Source of the DNA: Nematopogon swammerdamellus
Taxonomy: Eukaryota; Arthropoda; Insecta; Lepidoptera; Adelidae
Assembly (NCBI GenBank): GCA_946902875.1
Contig: OX336351.1
Span: forward strand, 992,001-1,056,000
Direction: 5' to 3'
DNA length: 64,000 nt
The notes beneath the pieces are model-generated. The model saw only the letters and a list, made by a program, of their open reading frames with translations, was not told where the DNA came from and made no database searches. A program made the translations under genes and the position numbers. This document shows, one piece after another, positions 44,659-55,876 of the stretch (within the stretch, counting starts at the first letter, position 1; the number at the start of each line of letters is the position of its first letter).

Positions 44659-44832
44659 AGACGTCTGTTTCTGGTATGCACTTACCTCGGCCCGCGCTTT
44701 CGCACTTCGCGCCTCACGCTACACCCGCTGACGCCTAGCATTTCCTCCAAGGCTAGGCGTCAGCGGGTGTAGCGTGAGGCGCGAAGTGCGGAAGCGCGGG
44801 CCGAGGTAAGTGCAAACCAGAAACAGACGTCT
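44659..44832. repeat. 81-bp-arm GC-rich hairpin
   Basis: Arms 44,659-44,739 and 44,752-44,832 are near-perfect inverted copies, from AGACGTCTGTTTCTGG at the ends to ACGCCTAGC at the 12-nt loop. Markedly GC-rich against the surroundings. Probably a hairpin MITE. As RNA it would resemble a long hairpin precursor. Confidence 0.95.
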
Positions 44833-45049
44833 AGTATAAGTCAATGGTGAAGGCACGCACATTTGTTTACCAACAGGTAACAAGTTCCATCGCGTTTTGC
44901 CGCTTCTAGTATTTAGTTTGGAGTCTATACGCACTCATATGTACTAGCGCAGTGCTACTAATATGCGCCTGCGTGTACGGAAAAGGGCTAAAGAAATTAA
45001 ATACAAATTATCAGTATCACACAGGGTATTCTCGCGAATAGATCTGATT

Positions 45050-45382
45050 TTTTTTTTTTTTTTTTTATTGCAACTGACATGTTTGGCTACATCACCTACA
45101 ACATCCGTGATGTCAGCCCATAACACCGGGTGAACTTGGTGCCAAGTCAGTGCTTCCCTTCGGTCGTGCCGGCTACACTGAACTGGACGGAAAACACAAA
45201 CCATTTACATAGCCGTTTCGACCGACCTTTCATTCAGTGCGGTGGTACCAACCCGGGCGGGTTAAACCCTACCACCTAGTAATATAAGAAGGGAGTCATA
45301 TCCCTTAGTCGCCTTTTACGACATACACGGGGAGAGATGCAGTGGGGCTATTCTTTTAAAGTACCGGCCCCACACGGTACAT
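45050..45382 (-). mobile_element. SINE-AB chimera
   Basis: Minus strand: GTGTGGGGCCGGTACTTTAA head, junction at GATATGACTCCCTTCTTATA, SINE-A body, 3' end and long A tail. The cleanest copy of the chimera. Confidence 0.9.
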
Positions 45383-45509
45383 GCGAATAACAGACCTGAT
45401 ATTGTGATGGTATACCGGGAGGCGAGGTCAACGCTCGTCCATATCGCCGTAATCTCCTCGTCAGCGAGTGTGGCCCTGAGGCTCGACCATCGTTGTGCCC
45501 GTAGTCGCA
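45383..45509 (+). pseudogene. possible LINE C-terminal fragment
   Basis: One frame reads RPDIVMVYREARSTLVHIAV, reminiscent of the RPDIVxxDK...xxxxDIAVP motif found near the C-terminus of some LINE proteins. Very short and diverged. Confidence 0.25.
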
Positions 45510-45665
45510 ACGGCGCATTTTTTTATGTAACCCAACATGGGTGGCTAGACCGAGGAACCAATTTTACAGTCGATATTAGCGTCAACTACACCGCTCCTCG
45601 CGAACCACGTTCCGAGAGGCACCATACCAACAGATTTGCGGACTGTTTTGTTTTCTTATTGCTTC
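45510..45665 (-). repeat. Rep-D copy
   Basis: T-run and ATGTAACCCAACATGGGTGG, CACCGCTCCTCGCGAACCAC, AGAGGCACCATACCAAC and GCGGACTGTT. Confidence 0.65.
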
Positions 45666-45674
45666 CGAACTACC

Positions 45675-45870
45675 TGGCTGCGCCCGAGGTCGAAGCATCA
45701 GGCGCGGCCAATTTCACCCCCGAGGAGGTGCCAGTCCGGCTTGGAGGTGGACTAATATCGCTGGGGAAAGGCTACTCTACTGCATAGCCTGTTAATACGA
45801 TGTTCGAAGACAATCAGGTTAAGGGATTCGGGAAACACACTCGGGGAAGACAGTTCCATACCCTAGCGGT
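45675..45870 (+). repeat. Rep-N copy
   Basis: Shares GCCAATTTCACCCCCGAGGA, GGTGCCAG and TGGAGGTGGACTAATATCGC with the minus strand of 56,535-56,700. The shared frame reads VEASGAANFTPEEVP in both copies, so a coding origin is possible but unidentified. Confidence 0.5.
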
Positions 45871-46437
45871 GTAATAAAAAAACTATTTTGAGAACCGATG
45901 GGTTCTCAAAAGCCCAATGTCAACAACAAAAAAGGTGTCCAGTTTCTCTGCGACGAGTACTGCGAAGATAGGTTGGATGGTAAGGAATAAGCCTAGTTCA
46001 TATTATCAGGAATAAGTCCAACTTTGCACCTTATGTAAATTTTCTAATTTACTTGTTACTGTTAAATGTCCAAGAAATGTAGCAATAACGCATTTTTTAT
46101 CTATCTACTTACGTCGGACGCGTTAATTTGAATTTAGCACACCGACCGATCATCACACATAGTTAAGCTATGTTGTCAGCTGTGAGATAAGGCAGAGAAG
46201 CCCAACGCCCTGTACTCGCGCGCTATACCAGCAAAGTTACGCACGCTTCAGTCATTACAATTTGCCAAACTTGCGGCTACCAACTCTCTCGCTGTAGTTT
46301 CAAGTTGGAAAACGGCTCGTGTGGATCGGCTGTGCGAAACACCACTTGAAATGTTCTGCAGTGGTATTTAAAATATGTTTATTTGTGAAATTTTACATAT
46401 ATGTCGTTTAATAAAATTACGAGTATCATCCTTGTCA
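45871..46437. other. no recognisable feature
   Basis: Nothing recognised. Confidence 0.4.
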
Positions 46438-46565
46438 TCCTTTATTGTTTATTGTATAATTTCATCCATAGGTAGGTGACCTACGCTTGTACATGTCGAA
46501 ATTCCGTCAGTTCTAAAGACAATGCGAAGAAGAACTGACAAACACACCTTGTGGTGTGAATTCAA
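46438..46565 (-). repeat. LINE-H 3' end
   Basis: TTTATTGTTTATTGTATAAT, CCATAGGTAGGTGACCTACG and GCGAAGAAGAACTGACAAAC match the LINE-H end at 31,568. Only about 125 bp are kept. Confidence 0.85.
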
Positions 46566-47954
46566 ATTCAGATAGACAGGGATTTCTCCCAGTCAACCTT
46601 TGGATGTTTAAGGGTCGTATCTTTTGAAATATTAGTAGGTAGTATATAACAAAAGACTTGAGTGACCAGAGTGACTTCAGATAGATATTTCTTCTTAAAT
46701 AAAACACAGTGTTAAATTCATACAAAATACATATTCGGTGGTAGGATAGGTCTGGAATGCGAATAACAGAAATAAATGCCCGATTTTTTATAGAATGTGT
46801 GTGAAAATAATGTAAAATGAGAAAACATGTACAATAAACAATTTGAATGCTAAAGCGTTGTTGACAAGGTTCACCGTAAGAAATGAATTTTGAAATGGAT
46901 TCGCCTTCCGCACTGCAGACAACTTTATTTAGAATGTTTTTACTTATAATGACTTCAATTTAACGAACTCTGAGACTTATCGCGCTTCGCAAACCCACAT
47001 TCTTCATCACGGCTAAATCGAAGCAGTAGTGTGAGGATGGAATAGTATTATGTAATTGGTAGAGTTTTGCCGCGGTCCTGGCGCAACTCAACCGTAGTTT
47101 TACTGGCTCAGCGACGGCGACTAGCGTCTCCAGCATCTTAACTTCATCTAGGAACATAAATTAAAGAAATCTTTGCTTGAAAATATGAGGCACAAAACTC
47201 AAGACACATTGCCGTGGTTCAGCATTTTGGTTATAACTGTGAAAGACATGTGTACCGAGCGTGCACCTTGAAGTACGCCTGAGCTTATAGAAATGAGATG
47301 GTAATAATTAGGAATGATACTTAATAATTATATGACACAGTACTGGTAATTTAGTAATTAGATATTAATTACACATTTAAGTAAATATAATTGTTTTTAA
47401 AATTAATGTCTAATGGAGATGAAGTCAATCGAACGTTTAGTAGAAGTCGTTGTCATTCTATAACTCTGCACTAACATGCAATACAATTCTGCACTAATAT
47501 TTATATGTTTATTAGCTGTAAATGTAATGTACACTTTCTTGAGTATATCTCCCAGAGCCGCACCATTGATCGTAACATCCCGGATCTCAGGTCCCTGTGG
47601 TCTAACTAACCCTTAAGTGGCCGCTCCGGCAGCCCGATAGAAGTTCCCGCTCATTTCCATACACAGTACCTACATGCTCGTCACATACTCATCGTGCTCG
47701 GCTCAGTAGCGATCAAACTTTCCCCTGCCACACACGAAAATGAATTTCGAAAGTGCTCGAGCTGGGGGGTAAGTCTGGCGAACTTCGTCATGTCTCTTAA
47801 AGCTAAGTTTGCTTTTATGATTATGAGAAAAAAATTCAAACAGGGAACGCTTATTTTGTGCGTCTTTCTTTCATGAGAACGGTTCGTAGTTGTTAAAGGA
47901 AATCAATTTAAAGCCTTTCATCAAAGGATATATTATGTCAAACTGTGCAGATAT
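46566..47954. other. largest stretch without known repeats
   Basis: No repeat family recognised. The minus-strand frame 46,960-47,157 is preceded by an acceptor-like TTAATTTATGTTCCTAG and is GC-richer than its flanks. I do not call a gene there, but see the findings. Confidence 0.35.
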
Positions 47955-48192
47955 CTGTTGCCTTTCCTTACTAGGTGGTAGGGTTTAACCCGTCCACACT
48001 AAATTGAGGCCTGTTGAAACGGTTATGAAAATAGTTCGTGTTTTACGTTCAGCTCAATTGAGTGTGGCCGGCCCAACTGAAGAAAAGCGCTGACATGGCA
48101 TTTAGTTCAACGAGGTGTGATGGGCTGACATCACGGCCTCTCACGGGTGATGTAGCCAACCAAGCAATGTAAGGCAGTTTTCGTAAAAAAAT
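47955..48192 (+). mobile_element. SINE-A, old and 5' truncated
   Basis: CTTACTAGGTGGTAGGGTTT, TGATGGGCTGACATCACGG and GGTGATGTAGCCAACC with many substitutions and small insertions. Confidence 0.8.
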
Positions 48193-48557
48193 ATGAAAAT
48201 AAATCGCTAGGTATGCAGGTACTCGTACTTCCATCCGAGCATATCATTAAGTGCAGTCCTACCACCCGAAAAATTATGAAAGGAAATTTTCCCTCGCGGG
48301 CAGATTATCTCACACGGGCGGAAATTGTCTGGAAACGAGCTGATTTATTTTTCTCACATATAAAAATGTTCACTTTTAATTAGAATTCGTGCATAATCTA
48401 ACGTACCACATTAGGTAGAAAATGCTTGATAAATTGCAGAAATAACTAGTGAACTTATGATCTCTTTAAAATAAAGGTTGTCTCAAAACTGGCTTTCATT
48501 TTGAATTTGGAATAATCTTCGTGGCGTCAAAAATGGAATTAACATCATGAAATATTA
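48193..48557. other. no recognisable feature
   Basis: Nothing recognised. Confidence 0.4.
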
Positions 48558-48885
48558 TGTGGTCGGTACTTAAAAAGAATAGTCCCACTGTATCTCTCTC
48601 CGTGCATGTCGTAAAAGACGACTAAGTGTTAAGGACAAGATGCCGTACATAAGGGCGACAGGTTAGCGACCTATCACCTTCGCATGGTCCTTCTACCGAG
48701 TCACGCAGCAGGTGGGTCTTCGTGACTTACTTGCTGCTTGATAGTTATCCTGTCCTAATACTTTGCTAAATGTGGTGGGTGGTGTTGTGCTGAAATTTAC
48801 CACAGTACTTGCAGCACAACACAAATTACTCTGCTAAACCCGATTGTCGGGATACGGCGTGTGCTGTGTATGTATGTATGTGACC
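48558..48885 (+). mobile_element. SINE-B, near full length
   Basis: GTGGTCGGTACTTAAAAAGA, GCAGCAGGTGGGTCTTCGTG, the hairpin segment, CGATTGTCGGGATACGGCG and a (TATG)n tail. Confidence 0.9.
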
Positions 48886-49084
48886 ACCACCCCCAGTCCA
48901 CACTCGGGAGGCATATTGATAAAATGTTCACCATTTCGGTAGTGAATTTTCACAATTTCTATGCGTTCCTAGCATTGAACTCATCGACTGTTAAATGTTT
49001 CATGATTTAACCTCAAAGTTTGCCGATGACAGCTACGTACGTCCGCGTTTCATATTTGAAACAACGAAAAACATAAAAAAATCT

Positions 49085-49445
49085 AAATGTAATCCCTATA
49101 CGCTGGACTTACCGCGGATGTGTACCAATCGGTTCGGCAGATCTTTCCTCCACAGGACTGTTAAACTCTAAAACGCTCTCCCTGCCCACATATTTCCCCC
49201 CAAGAGGAAAAATCTAACAAAACCAAAAATCTATTTGGAGTTTGGGCATTGAATAGAAATAACTATATCAGTAATCTGTAGAAATAACTATATTATCGCG
49301 TCCTCCAAGAGAGGCGTGAATAGGCACCTGTCAGGCCGGCATGACATTCGCAACCCCCGCGTACGACCGAATGTCCATGGGCGTCGTTAAACACCTTATG
49401 GGTGGCTCGGCTCCAAACGTCGCGCTTACTATTAAAAAAAAAATT
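49085..49445 (+). pseudogene. LINE-C C-terminal and 3' end, interrupted
   Basis: TTTCCTCCACAGGACTGTTA begins the block corresponding to the RTxxLWNxLP region (here CTCTAAAACGCTCTCCCTGC). About 100 bp of unrelated AT-rich sequence (49,205-49,300) separates it from CTCCAAGAGAGGCGTGAATA and the usual LINE-C 3' end with an A tail. Non-functional fragment. Confidence 0.65.
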
Positions 49446-50312
49446 TAAGCCGGTTTTGAGAGACCCCGTATTATACAATACCCGACGGCTATAATAGAAC
49501 TGTTACTTGCGCAAGAAAAAAGAAAATACATGGTATCTCGGTTTGTGTAAAATAAATATTTATTCCGAATACTCCTATGGAGAAAATGGTAAATTCTAAA
49601 TATCATGAGATCATGCGAACGAGACGAGGAATAGTCTAAGATACGGCATAATGAGTTTTGGAGGAGGAATTTTCACTCGTCGCCTTTAAGTAAATAAATG
49701 GAAAATATCACAACACTAATAATTAGTATGTACCTAACCTAACAAAATTTCAAGTTCAAATTACGTCTCAAACTAAAAAACAAAAGTTAAATAACAAATT
49801 TAAAATACCCCCAACACATAAAAAACCGGGAACCGCTAAGTAAAAAAAAAAATTCACACGGTGAATTTTTTACTTTTTAAGGTTTGTTAATATCTACATA
49901 TATAATTTAATAATAACGTTAATATTTACATATATAAGTTTTATATATGTAAATAGATTTATTTTCTATTAAAGATTCATGGGGTCAAGATATAGCTCTG
50001 CTAGGCAATTAATCGCGACTTAGAATTTTATACGTTTTATCTGAATAAAACATGAGGATGGTAACTCCGTATGCGTGATCGTGGACTAGAAGGCGTTGTT
50101 GGTAAAATATTTTATCAAAGCGAGCAAGCAGGCAACCAGCCTGTCGTTCTTGCTTTTCTAGGCCTAAGAGCCGAATCTTTTGCACAGTATTCTAGCATTT
50201 TTGGGGCTCCTTGGAAAAGCGGCACTGGATTGGAGAAATATTGCTTTCTGGTAAATATTTAGTGAATATCTGATCCACGGAGGAGGGGAGCACAGAGCAG
50301 TTGTTTGTGGAT
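49446..50312. other. no gene; foldback relic at 49,785-49,880
   Basis: AAGTTAAATAACAAATTTAA, CCCCCAACAC and GGGAACCGCTAAGTAAAA recall the element at 51,975. A small palindrome TTCACACGGTGAA follows. Confidence 0.45.
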
Positions 50313-50632
50313 GCATACATACATACCACACGCTGTATCCCGACAATCGGGGTAAGCAGAGTAGTCGGTGTTGTGCTCCAAGTACTCTTGCAAATTACAG
50401 CACAACACCGATAACCGCATTTAGCAAAGTTTTAGGACAACATAACTATCAAGCAGCAAATAAGGCACGAAGACCCGCATCTGCTGCATGACTCGGTGGG
50501 AAGGACCGTGCCAAGTTGAGAGGTGGCTAGGCTGTTACGCACGGCATTTTGTCGTTCTTCTTCGCCTCTTACGATATGCACGGGGAAATATGCAGTGTGG
50601 CTATTCTCTTAATTACCGACTCCACACGGTAA
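50313..50632 (-). mobile_element. SINE-B, near full length
   Basis: ACATACCACACGCTGTATCC, hairpin segment, and TACGATATGCACGGGGAAAT with CGACTCCACACGGTA at the head. Confidence 0.9.
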
Positions 50633-50678
50633 CAATTTTGCTCATCGTGCAAAAAATTGCCGGCGCCGTTTTTATTAA

Positions 50679-51015
50679 ATTTCCGTATCCATCGTACAGG
50701 ACCCTATTACTAAGCCTACGCCGTCTATCTGTCTGTCCGTCTGTCTGTCCGAGGGCTGTATCTCTTGAACCGTAATAGGTAGCCCGTTGAAATTTTCACA
50801 GTAGGTATATGTGTTATTATGGCGGATATAACAAATAAGAAAAATGGCGGATATAACAAACATGCACGGGGGAACATATACATATATACACATATATACA
50901 AGAAACTAAAAAGTGTATGCGCGCCATCTACCGACAGTATGAAGCAGCGTTGACCATGACATGGCGATATGGAACTCCCGGTGCGCGAGTTCGACTCGCA
51001 CTTGGCCGGTTTTTT
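50679..51015 (+). repeat. Rep-I copy
   Basis: TTCCGTATCCATCG, CCTATTACTAAGCCTACGCC, GGCTGTATCTCTTGAACCGT and GAGTTCGACTCGCACTTGGC before a T-run. Confidence 0.8.
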
Positions 51016-51046
51016 TTTAAATTAAATTCACACATTTGTCATTTTG

Positions 51047-51312
51047 TCAGCCTCGATAGCTCAGTGGTGCAGACGACTGTCGCTATTGATGGTTAAGCAA
51101 CGCTGGGTGCGGTCAGTACTTGGATGGGTGACCGCTCGACCGTTGGAGGCTGACCGTGGTTATGATTCCACGTAAAACTGTAGGTCCCTTCCCAGTGTAG
51201 CCGGCAAGACCGAAGGGAAGCACTGACGTGGCACCAAGTTCACCCGGTGTTATGGGCTGACATCACGGATGTTGTAGGTGATGTAGCAAACCGTGTCAGT
51301 TTCCATATAAAA
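51047..51312 (+). mobile_element. SINE-A with internal deletion
   Basis: Complete tRNA/5S head (TAGCTCAGTGGTGC; GTTAAGCAACGCTGGGTGCG; GTACTTGGATGGGTGACCGC). The middle of the body is missing after CTGTAGGTCCCTTCC. The 3' end and A tail are intact. Confidence 0.9.
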
Positions 51313-51794
51313 AAAAACATTATGAGAGTGTACTCTGAATGCTACACGTACTACGACGCTCGACGAACGACTGAAGGTAAAATAAATAATCTACAAGGAG
51401 AGAAGTCGCAAAGAGTCTTTACATCTTGATTTCACGTCAATTAACCACATTTACGGCGACTCAGAAAAAAAAAAGCTTTCAACGGAAAGCCTAGCTGTGA
51501 ATGAGTTAGCCTGGGGCCTTTCATAATAATTCATTTTTTTTTAGAGAAACCTTAAGAAAACATGAATGCTGGTATGTGATCTAGCTCTGAGCATGTTGGT
51601 ACTGTATGCGCATTTTAATTAAGTTTTAAAAGGTCAGAAAATCTGGCTTTTTGAAATAAATACTGAATAATAAATAGGATTTACATTATTTTAGAGAATC
51701 GTGTAGTTTGAAGAACTCTTTTGTCGACTACAAAGGGGTGTTCAGCGAGAGTTGTTGTTGTGTTGAGAACAGGAAGAGGGTTGAAGGAAGCTAC
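51313..51794. other. no recognisable feature
   Basis: Nothing recognised. Confidence 0.4.
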
Positions 51795-51955
51795 TTTCTA
51801 GCTGCTACTACTTACTAGCAACTACTACATACTAGCTGCTACTACATACTAGCTGGTAAACTACTTACTAGCTGGTGATACTTACTAGCTGGTACTACTT
51901 ACTAGCTACTCTTACGTACTAGCTGCTACTACTTACTAGCTGGTACTACTTTTTA
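51795..51955. repeat. 17-18-bp minisatellite (ACTAGCTGGTACTACTT)
   Basis: About nine imperfect units based on TACTAGCTGSTACTACT. Confidence 0.85.
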
Positions 51956-51974
51956 AAGTAGTGGCGTTGCGTTT

Positions 51975-52215
51975 TTTTTAAAGCTTGAAATAAAAGTTTA
52001 ATTACAAATTTAAAAACCCCCGACCTTTAAAAAGTGAAATATATATTCCGTTTACTTATTAAAGGAGTCGGGGGACCGCTAAGTAAATAAAATATAAAAA
52101 CTCAGAGCTGCGCGGGTATTTACTAAGCGGTCCTCCGACTCCTCCAAGCAAGTAAACGGAAAAAAAAACTATTTAAGGATCAGGGGTTTTTCGTATTTTT
52201 AATAAAACTTTTTTT
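51975..52215. mobile_element. foldback MITE
   Basis: CCGTTTACTTATTAAAGGAG and GTCGGGGGACCGCTAAGTAA are mirrored by TTACTAAGCGGTCCTCCGAC and TCCTCCAAGCAAGTAAACGG. The outer blocks AAACCCCCGACCTTTAAA and TTTAAGGATCAGGGGTTTTT are also inverted. Confidence 0.8.
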
Positions 52216-52289
52216 TATGTGTTAGTACTAAGCATTTACTTGTTTTATATTTCTTATTTAGATGCAAAGCCGAAAATTAAGAGAAACAC

Positions 52290-52359
52290 GTCCCGACCAG
52301 GATTCGAACCTGGAACTCCGGCTTGAGCCGCCAGCGCGTTACCATTTCGCTATCGGGTC
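52290..52359 (-). tRNA. tRNA-like gene or SINE head, anticodon CTC
   Basis: A 70-nt minus-strand cloverleaf can be drawn. The acceptor GACCCGA/TCGGGAC has one mismatch, the D stem is GCG/CGC with box A TAGCGAAATGG, the anticodon stem is CTGGC/GCCGG, and the T arm CCAGG-TTCGAAT-CCTGG is perfect. The loop GGCTCAA puts G at position 33 instead of U and would read CTC (Glu). That oddity, and the eroded relative at 54,850, suggest a tRNA pseudogene or SINE. Confidence 0.45.
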
Positions 52360-52940
52360 GACGACGTCGATGCGATTGCGTCATACCTACTATAGAAGGT
52401 GCAACTGTTCGACATTTAGAGAGAATAAAATACTAAAAGAAAATTAATAAAATATTATAATTTTGTATTTATCATGAGTAGACTAGAAAACCAATTTTTT
52501 TTAGCTGAAACACATTCTCAATAATAAATAAACAAATTGTTGATTTTACTCGTAATTTGTCAGGTATATTCTCGTACAAAGTTCAAGTAGACAATATTCG
52601 TTCTCTCTGATGTGTCTATAAATATCTCCAATGTTGGGATCCATCCCACTTCAGCAGTACTTAAAGCACTATTAAGAATTCCGTATTCGACCGATATAAA
52701 TACTCCCATTTACCCTAAAAGCTATTAGCGACGCTAAAAGAAACCTGAATCAAGGGGTCCCAATAAAACGTACAAAAGTCAACATCGCAATCCGCAGACA
52801 AGGCCCAAATAATTTATTTAGGCGACGTCCTTTTAAATCGCGGTTTCAATATATTTGCCGGCTACAAATAAATATAGATTGGAATGTGGATTGTGGGATG
52901 CCGCCGTGTAATTGCTTCTGCACACGTCGCCCTTACGACC
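52360..52940. other. no recognisable feature
   Basis: AT-rich sequence, nothing recognised. Confidence 0.4.
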
Positions 52941-53015
52941 AACGAGGGGCAAGGGGGAGAGGAGGTGGGGCGAGGAGAGAAGAGGAGGGGCAAGGGGAGA
53001 GGAGGGGGGGGGGGG
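52941..53015. repeat. polypurine G/A tract
   Basis: Nearly pure G and A with GGGGAGAGGAGG runs and a terminal G-run. Confidence 0.9.
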
Positions 53016-53093
53016 ATGCGGCATAGAAAGATAACCCAGGAAAGAACTCGGCGAGCTCCTGAGAAGCCTCCGTACAATTCTAGAATATTCTGC

Positions 53094-53260
53094 GACTTCC
53101 CTTCGGATTGCCGGCTACACTGGATTCGACAAGAACACAAGACTGATATGCGGCGATATTTCATCCAGTACTGTGGTACCGAGCTATACGCTCATAGCCT
53201 ACAACGGGCAAGGGAAGGGACCTACATTACACCGATCGGTGAAGCAGCAAAAGTTGCAAT
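53094..53260 (-). repeat. Rep-E copy
   Basis: CGGATTGCCGGCTACACTGG, ATCCAGTACTGTGGTACC and GGGCAAGGGAAGGGACCTAC match 59,655-59,830. Confidence 0.65.
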
Positions 53261-54328
53261 TGTAAGTTGGTGTATTGTTATTATAGCATATTTAAAAAAA
53301 ATCTTATCTAACGAAAAATTGTATGGTACCGCGCCGGATTTCATCCGAACCATTCGAAGGCTCGAATATTGAGACCGAGAGCAGGCCTCACGCACTCTAT
53401 GTACTTGCGCGCGCTAACTACCTACCGCCCGACGACGGGCCGCCGGCGGTCTATTTCAGTGAAAATTCGTCAGCCGCCCAAGTATACATAGACGCTCGCC
53501 CACGCAACTGCGCGCAGCTGCAAAGCAATAACCACTTTACACTCGATCGTTAAGGTTCATTTTCGCACGCAGCGATTGGCGACGTGAAGGAGTAGGCTAT
53601 TAAAGTCCGAAGGTAGGATTTTCTATGGAGTGATTTATCTGTTACGAAGTAACTATTAAGTAATCTGTGCCGAGAGTCCGAGGACGACGCCAAGATCGCG
53701 CCTAACACCCACCACTTGAAATACTTCGAATACTGTTTGAGTACTCAAAGAAGATCTGTGGGAACCGAAATAAGAATGTAAAGACCAATAGCAGGCAGAA
53801 ATGAACAAGAACAGTTCAAGCATGATGAACGTTCCGACAGAATATGGTACGGCGAACAATAAACTGTGAGAAAATAACACAATTACGAATAACCCACTTC
53901 AAAGACAACACAGACAAACACGACGATGAACATTCTAGTGTCGAATTACATTTGAATTCAAGCGTGAAACTGGAGAACTCTTTTCCGAATGAGATATTCA
54001 CTGTATTGCCGTAGAAAAATGATTAAGTTCTGAAAATTCATCCTCTCATGCCAAGAAAACCACAGTCATCGGTTGTTGGTTCACATTAACGTTTGGCAAA
54101 CTGAGTAATCTTAAGGGTCGGCAGTTGCATAAATTATGTTAAAATGTTATATTATCTTGAAAATTGATTACACGTTAGATGATTGTCCGAAGTCAAGATT
54201 TATAATGACCAATTTTAGATAAATCGTTTGCTAAAGGCATCTTTTCCCATACAATCGTTCAGCCAGTTCAGTTCAATGAGTCATCAGTATTTTTACATAA
54301 TAGTTTTAAGTAGACAGACACAAAAAAA
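53261..54328. other. no recognisable gene
   Basis: The GC-rich frame at 53,323-53,553 has no identifiable domain. Confidence 0.35.
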
Positions 54329-54840
54329 AAAGTAATTAAGCGGTCAAGTGCGAGTCGAGCTCGCGTGGAGAGGGTTCGGTACCATTCCGTCTTCCGTAAG
54401 AACTTTACGACTTGGGATTTTCGTATAGGTTTTCCTGTAAATTATAAGAGAGGCCCTATATTTCAATTTTTTTTCTAAATTTCAGACTTAGTAGTTTCGA
54501 AGATATGAGTCGGGTATACTCGATTTTTGAATATTTTAAAATATGCACTTTAACATTATAAAAAATATATTTGTATACCATATAACGAGACCTTTTCATT
54601 GATATATCACATGATTTTTTTTTCTAATTTGTCCCCAAAACTGATCACCAAAATGAAAATTCCTTCATTTACGCTATAGTACATGCGTGGTTGGGTCATC
54701 CAACTCTATATATGTATGTACCAAATTTAAACCTTTTTCGTCCAGTAGATTCAGTGAAAATAATCTATGACAGTCAGACAGACGCAAGAGTGATAGTATA
54801 AGGTTCCGTTTTCTCCTCTTTGAGGTACGGAACCTTAAAA
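54329..54840 (-). repeat. Rep-I-like copy, reverse
   Basis: TCAAGTGCGAGTCGAGCTCG at one end and AGGTACGGAACCTT at the other, with GACAGTCAGACAGACG inside. The longest and most diverged member. Confidence 0.6.
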
Positions 54841-54849
54841 TAAATCCGC

Positions 54850-54916
54850 ATGAGGATATAAAGCTGGAACTCTGGCATGAAACGCAAACGCATTAGCAAT
54901 TTCGCCACCGGGTCGA
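54850..54916 (-). repeat. eroded tRNA-like relic
   Basis: CTGGAACTCTGGCATGAAAC and GCAATTTCGCCACCGGGTCG parallel the minus-strand tRNA-like sequence at 52,290 with small insertions. Confidence 0.45.
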
Positions 54917-55003
54917 TCTCTCAAAATTTCAGTTGCAGTCAAACACAATTTGTTGTAGTTGTCGGGACAAATCTTTTTTTCTTTCGCCTTTCAATTTATC
55001 TAA

Positions 55004-55563
55004 TGTTTATTTATTGTTTATTGTATAATTTCATCCATAGGTAGGTAACCTACGCTTGGACTTGTCGAAAATTCCGCCAGTTCTAAATTCAATGCGAAGA
55101 AGAACTGACAAACAAACTTCGCAAGTCACAATGTTTTGTTAGTACCTTATAAGTATTATATTATAGTAACTTACAAATAATTAACCCATACTACCGCTCA
55201 CAAGAGCATTAATATTTACAGCATAAACATGAACACTGAAGAATCTGACCACACTGCCTATTTAAATTACCTATATCTGGTGTACAGTGCCATCGTCAAT
55301 TTTGATATTTCATATTATATCAAGTCAAATAAAACAATTAGTTTACGTTTATTACAAAGAAATGTAATAAGTCATATTAAAAATCAAATGATACAAAGTG
55401 TATCGAATTGTCAAAATTTGTTAGTGGGAAAAATAGTAGTCAGACTCTTAGATAAAATTACGGTCAGTTAATGCATCCTTAATACTGTAATAACTCTTTT
55501 CAATTAACATTATTTTAATCCGTCGTTTAAAATTATTGTCATCTAATTGTTTTATGTTAGGAG
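55004..55563 (-). pseudogene. LINE-H 3' end
   Basis: About 560 bp collinear with 31,568-32,136, ending in TTTATTGTTTATTG. Only the last part of the RT C-terminus remains at its upstream edge (RRIK...KDAL, then stop). It stops at GACAG at 55,563, showing 5' truncation. The plus-strand frame 55,229-55,471 is antisense to the untranslated part. Confidence 0.8.
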
Positions 55564-55876
55564 ACAGAATGAATAAGTATTTGTATGGATATTTGCTGGC
55601 CCTTAAGAGAGAGCAGAGCGGTAGATATTACCGCTTCCAATACGAGTTGCTATATTACTTCGCGCAATAATATTGATGCCGAAACTCCAACTTAACTTTT
55701 CTTGGTTTGCTCTTCACTAGGCGAGTGGAAGTTTTGAATTTCCTCTTTAAACTTGCTATTCTCAAACTCATTATCTGAAGAAGTAAGTTTGTACCTACAC
55801 TCGAACTCACGAGAAGTAGGTTGTCCATCTCAATTGCTTCTTGAGCTATCACATGCACCATCTCACCAAATAATTT
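55564..55876. other. no recognisable feature
   Basis: Nothing recognised. Confidence 0.4.

Noticed and set aside
45404..45787. 127-codon plus-strand frame
   Set aside because: It runs across three different repeats (a possible LINE fragment, antisense Rep-D and Rep-N), so it is not one gene.
55229..55471. 80-codon plus-strand frame
   Set aside because: It lies antisense to the 3' untranslated part of LINE-H, and the homologous stretch at 31.8-32.0 kb does not keep it open.
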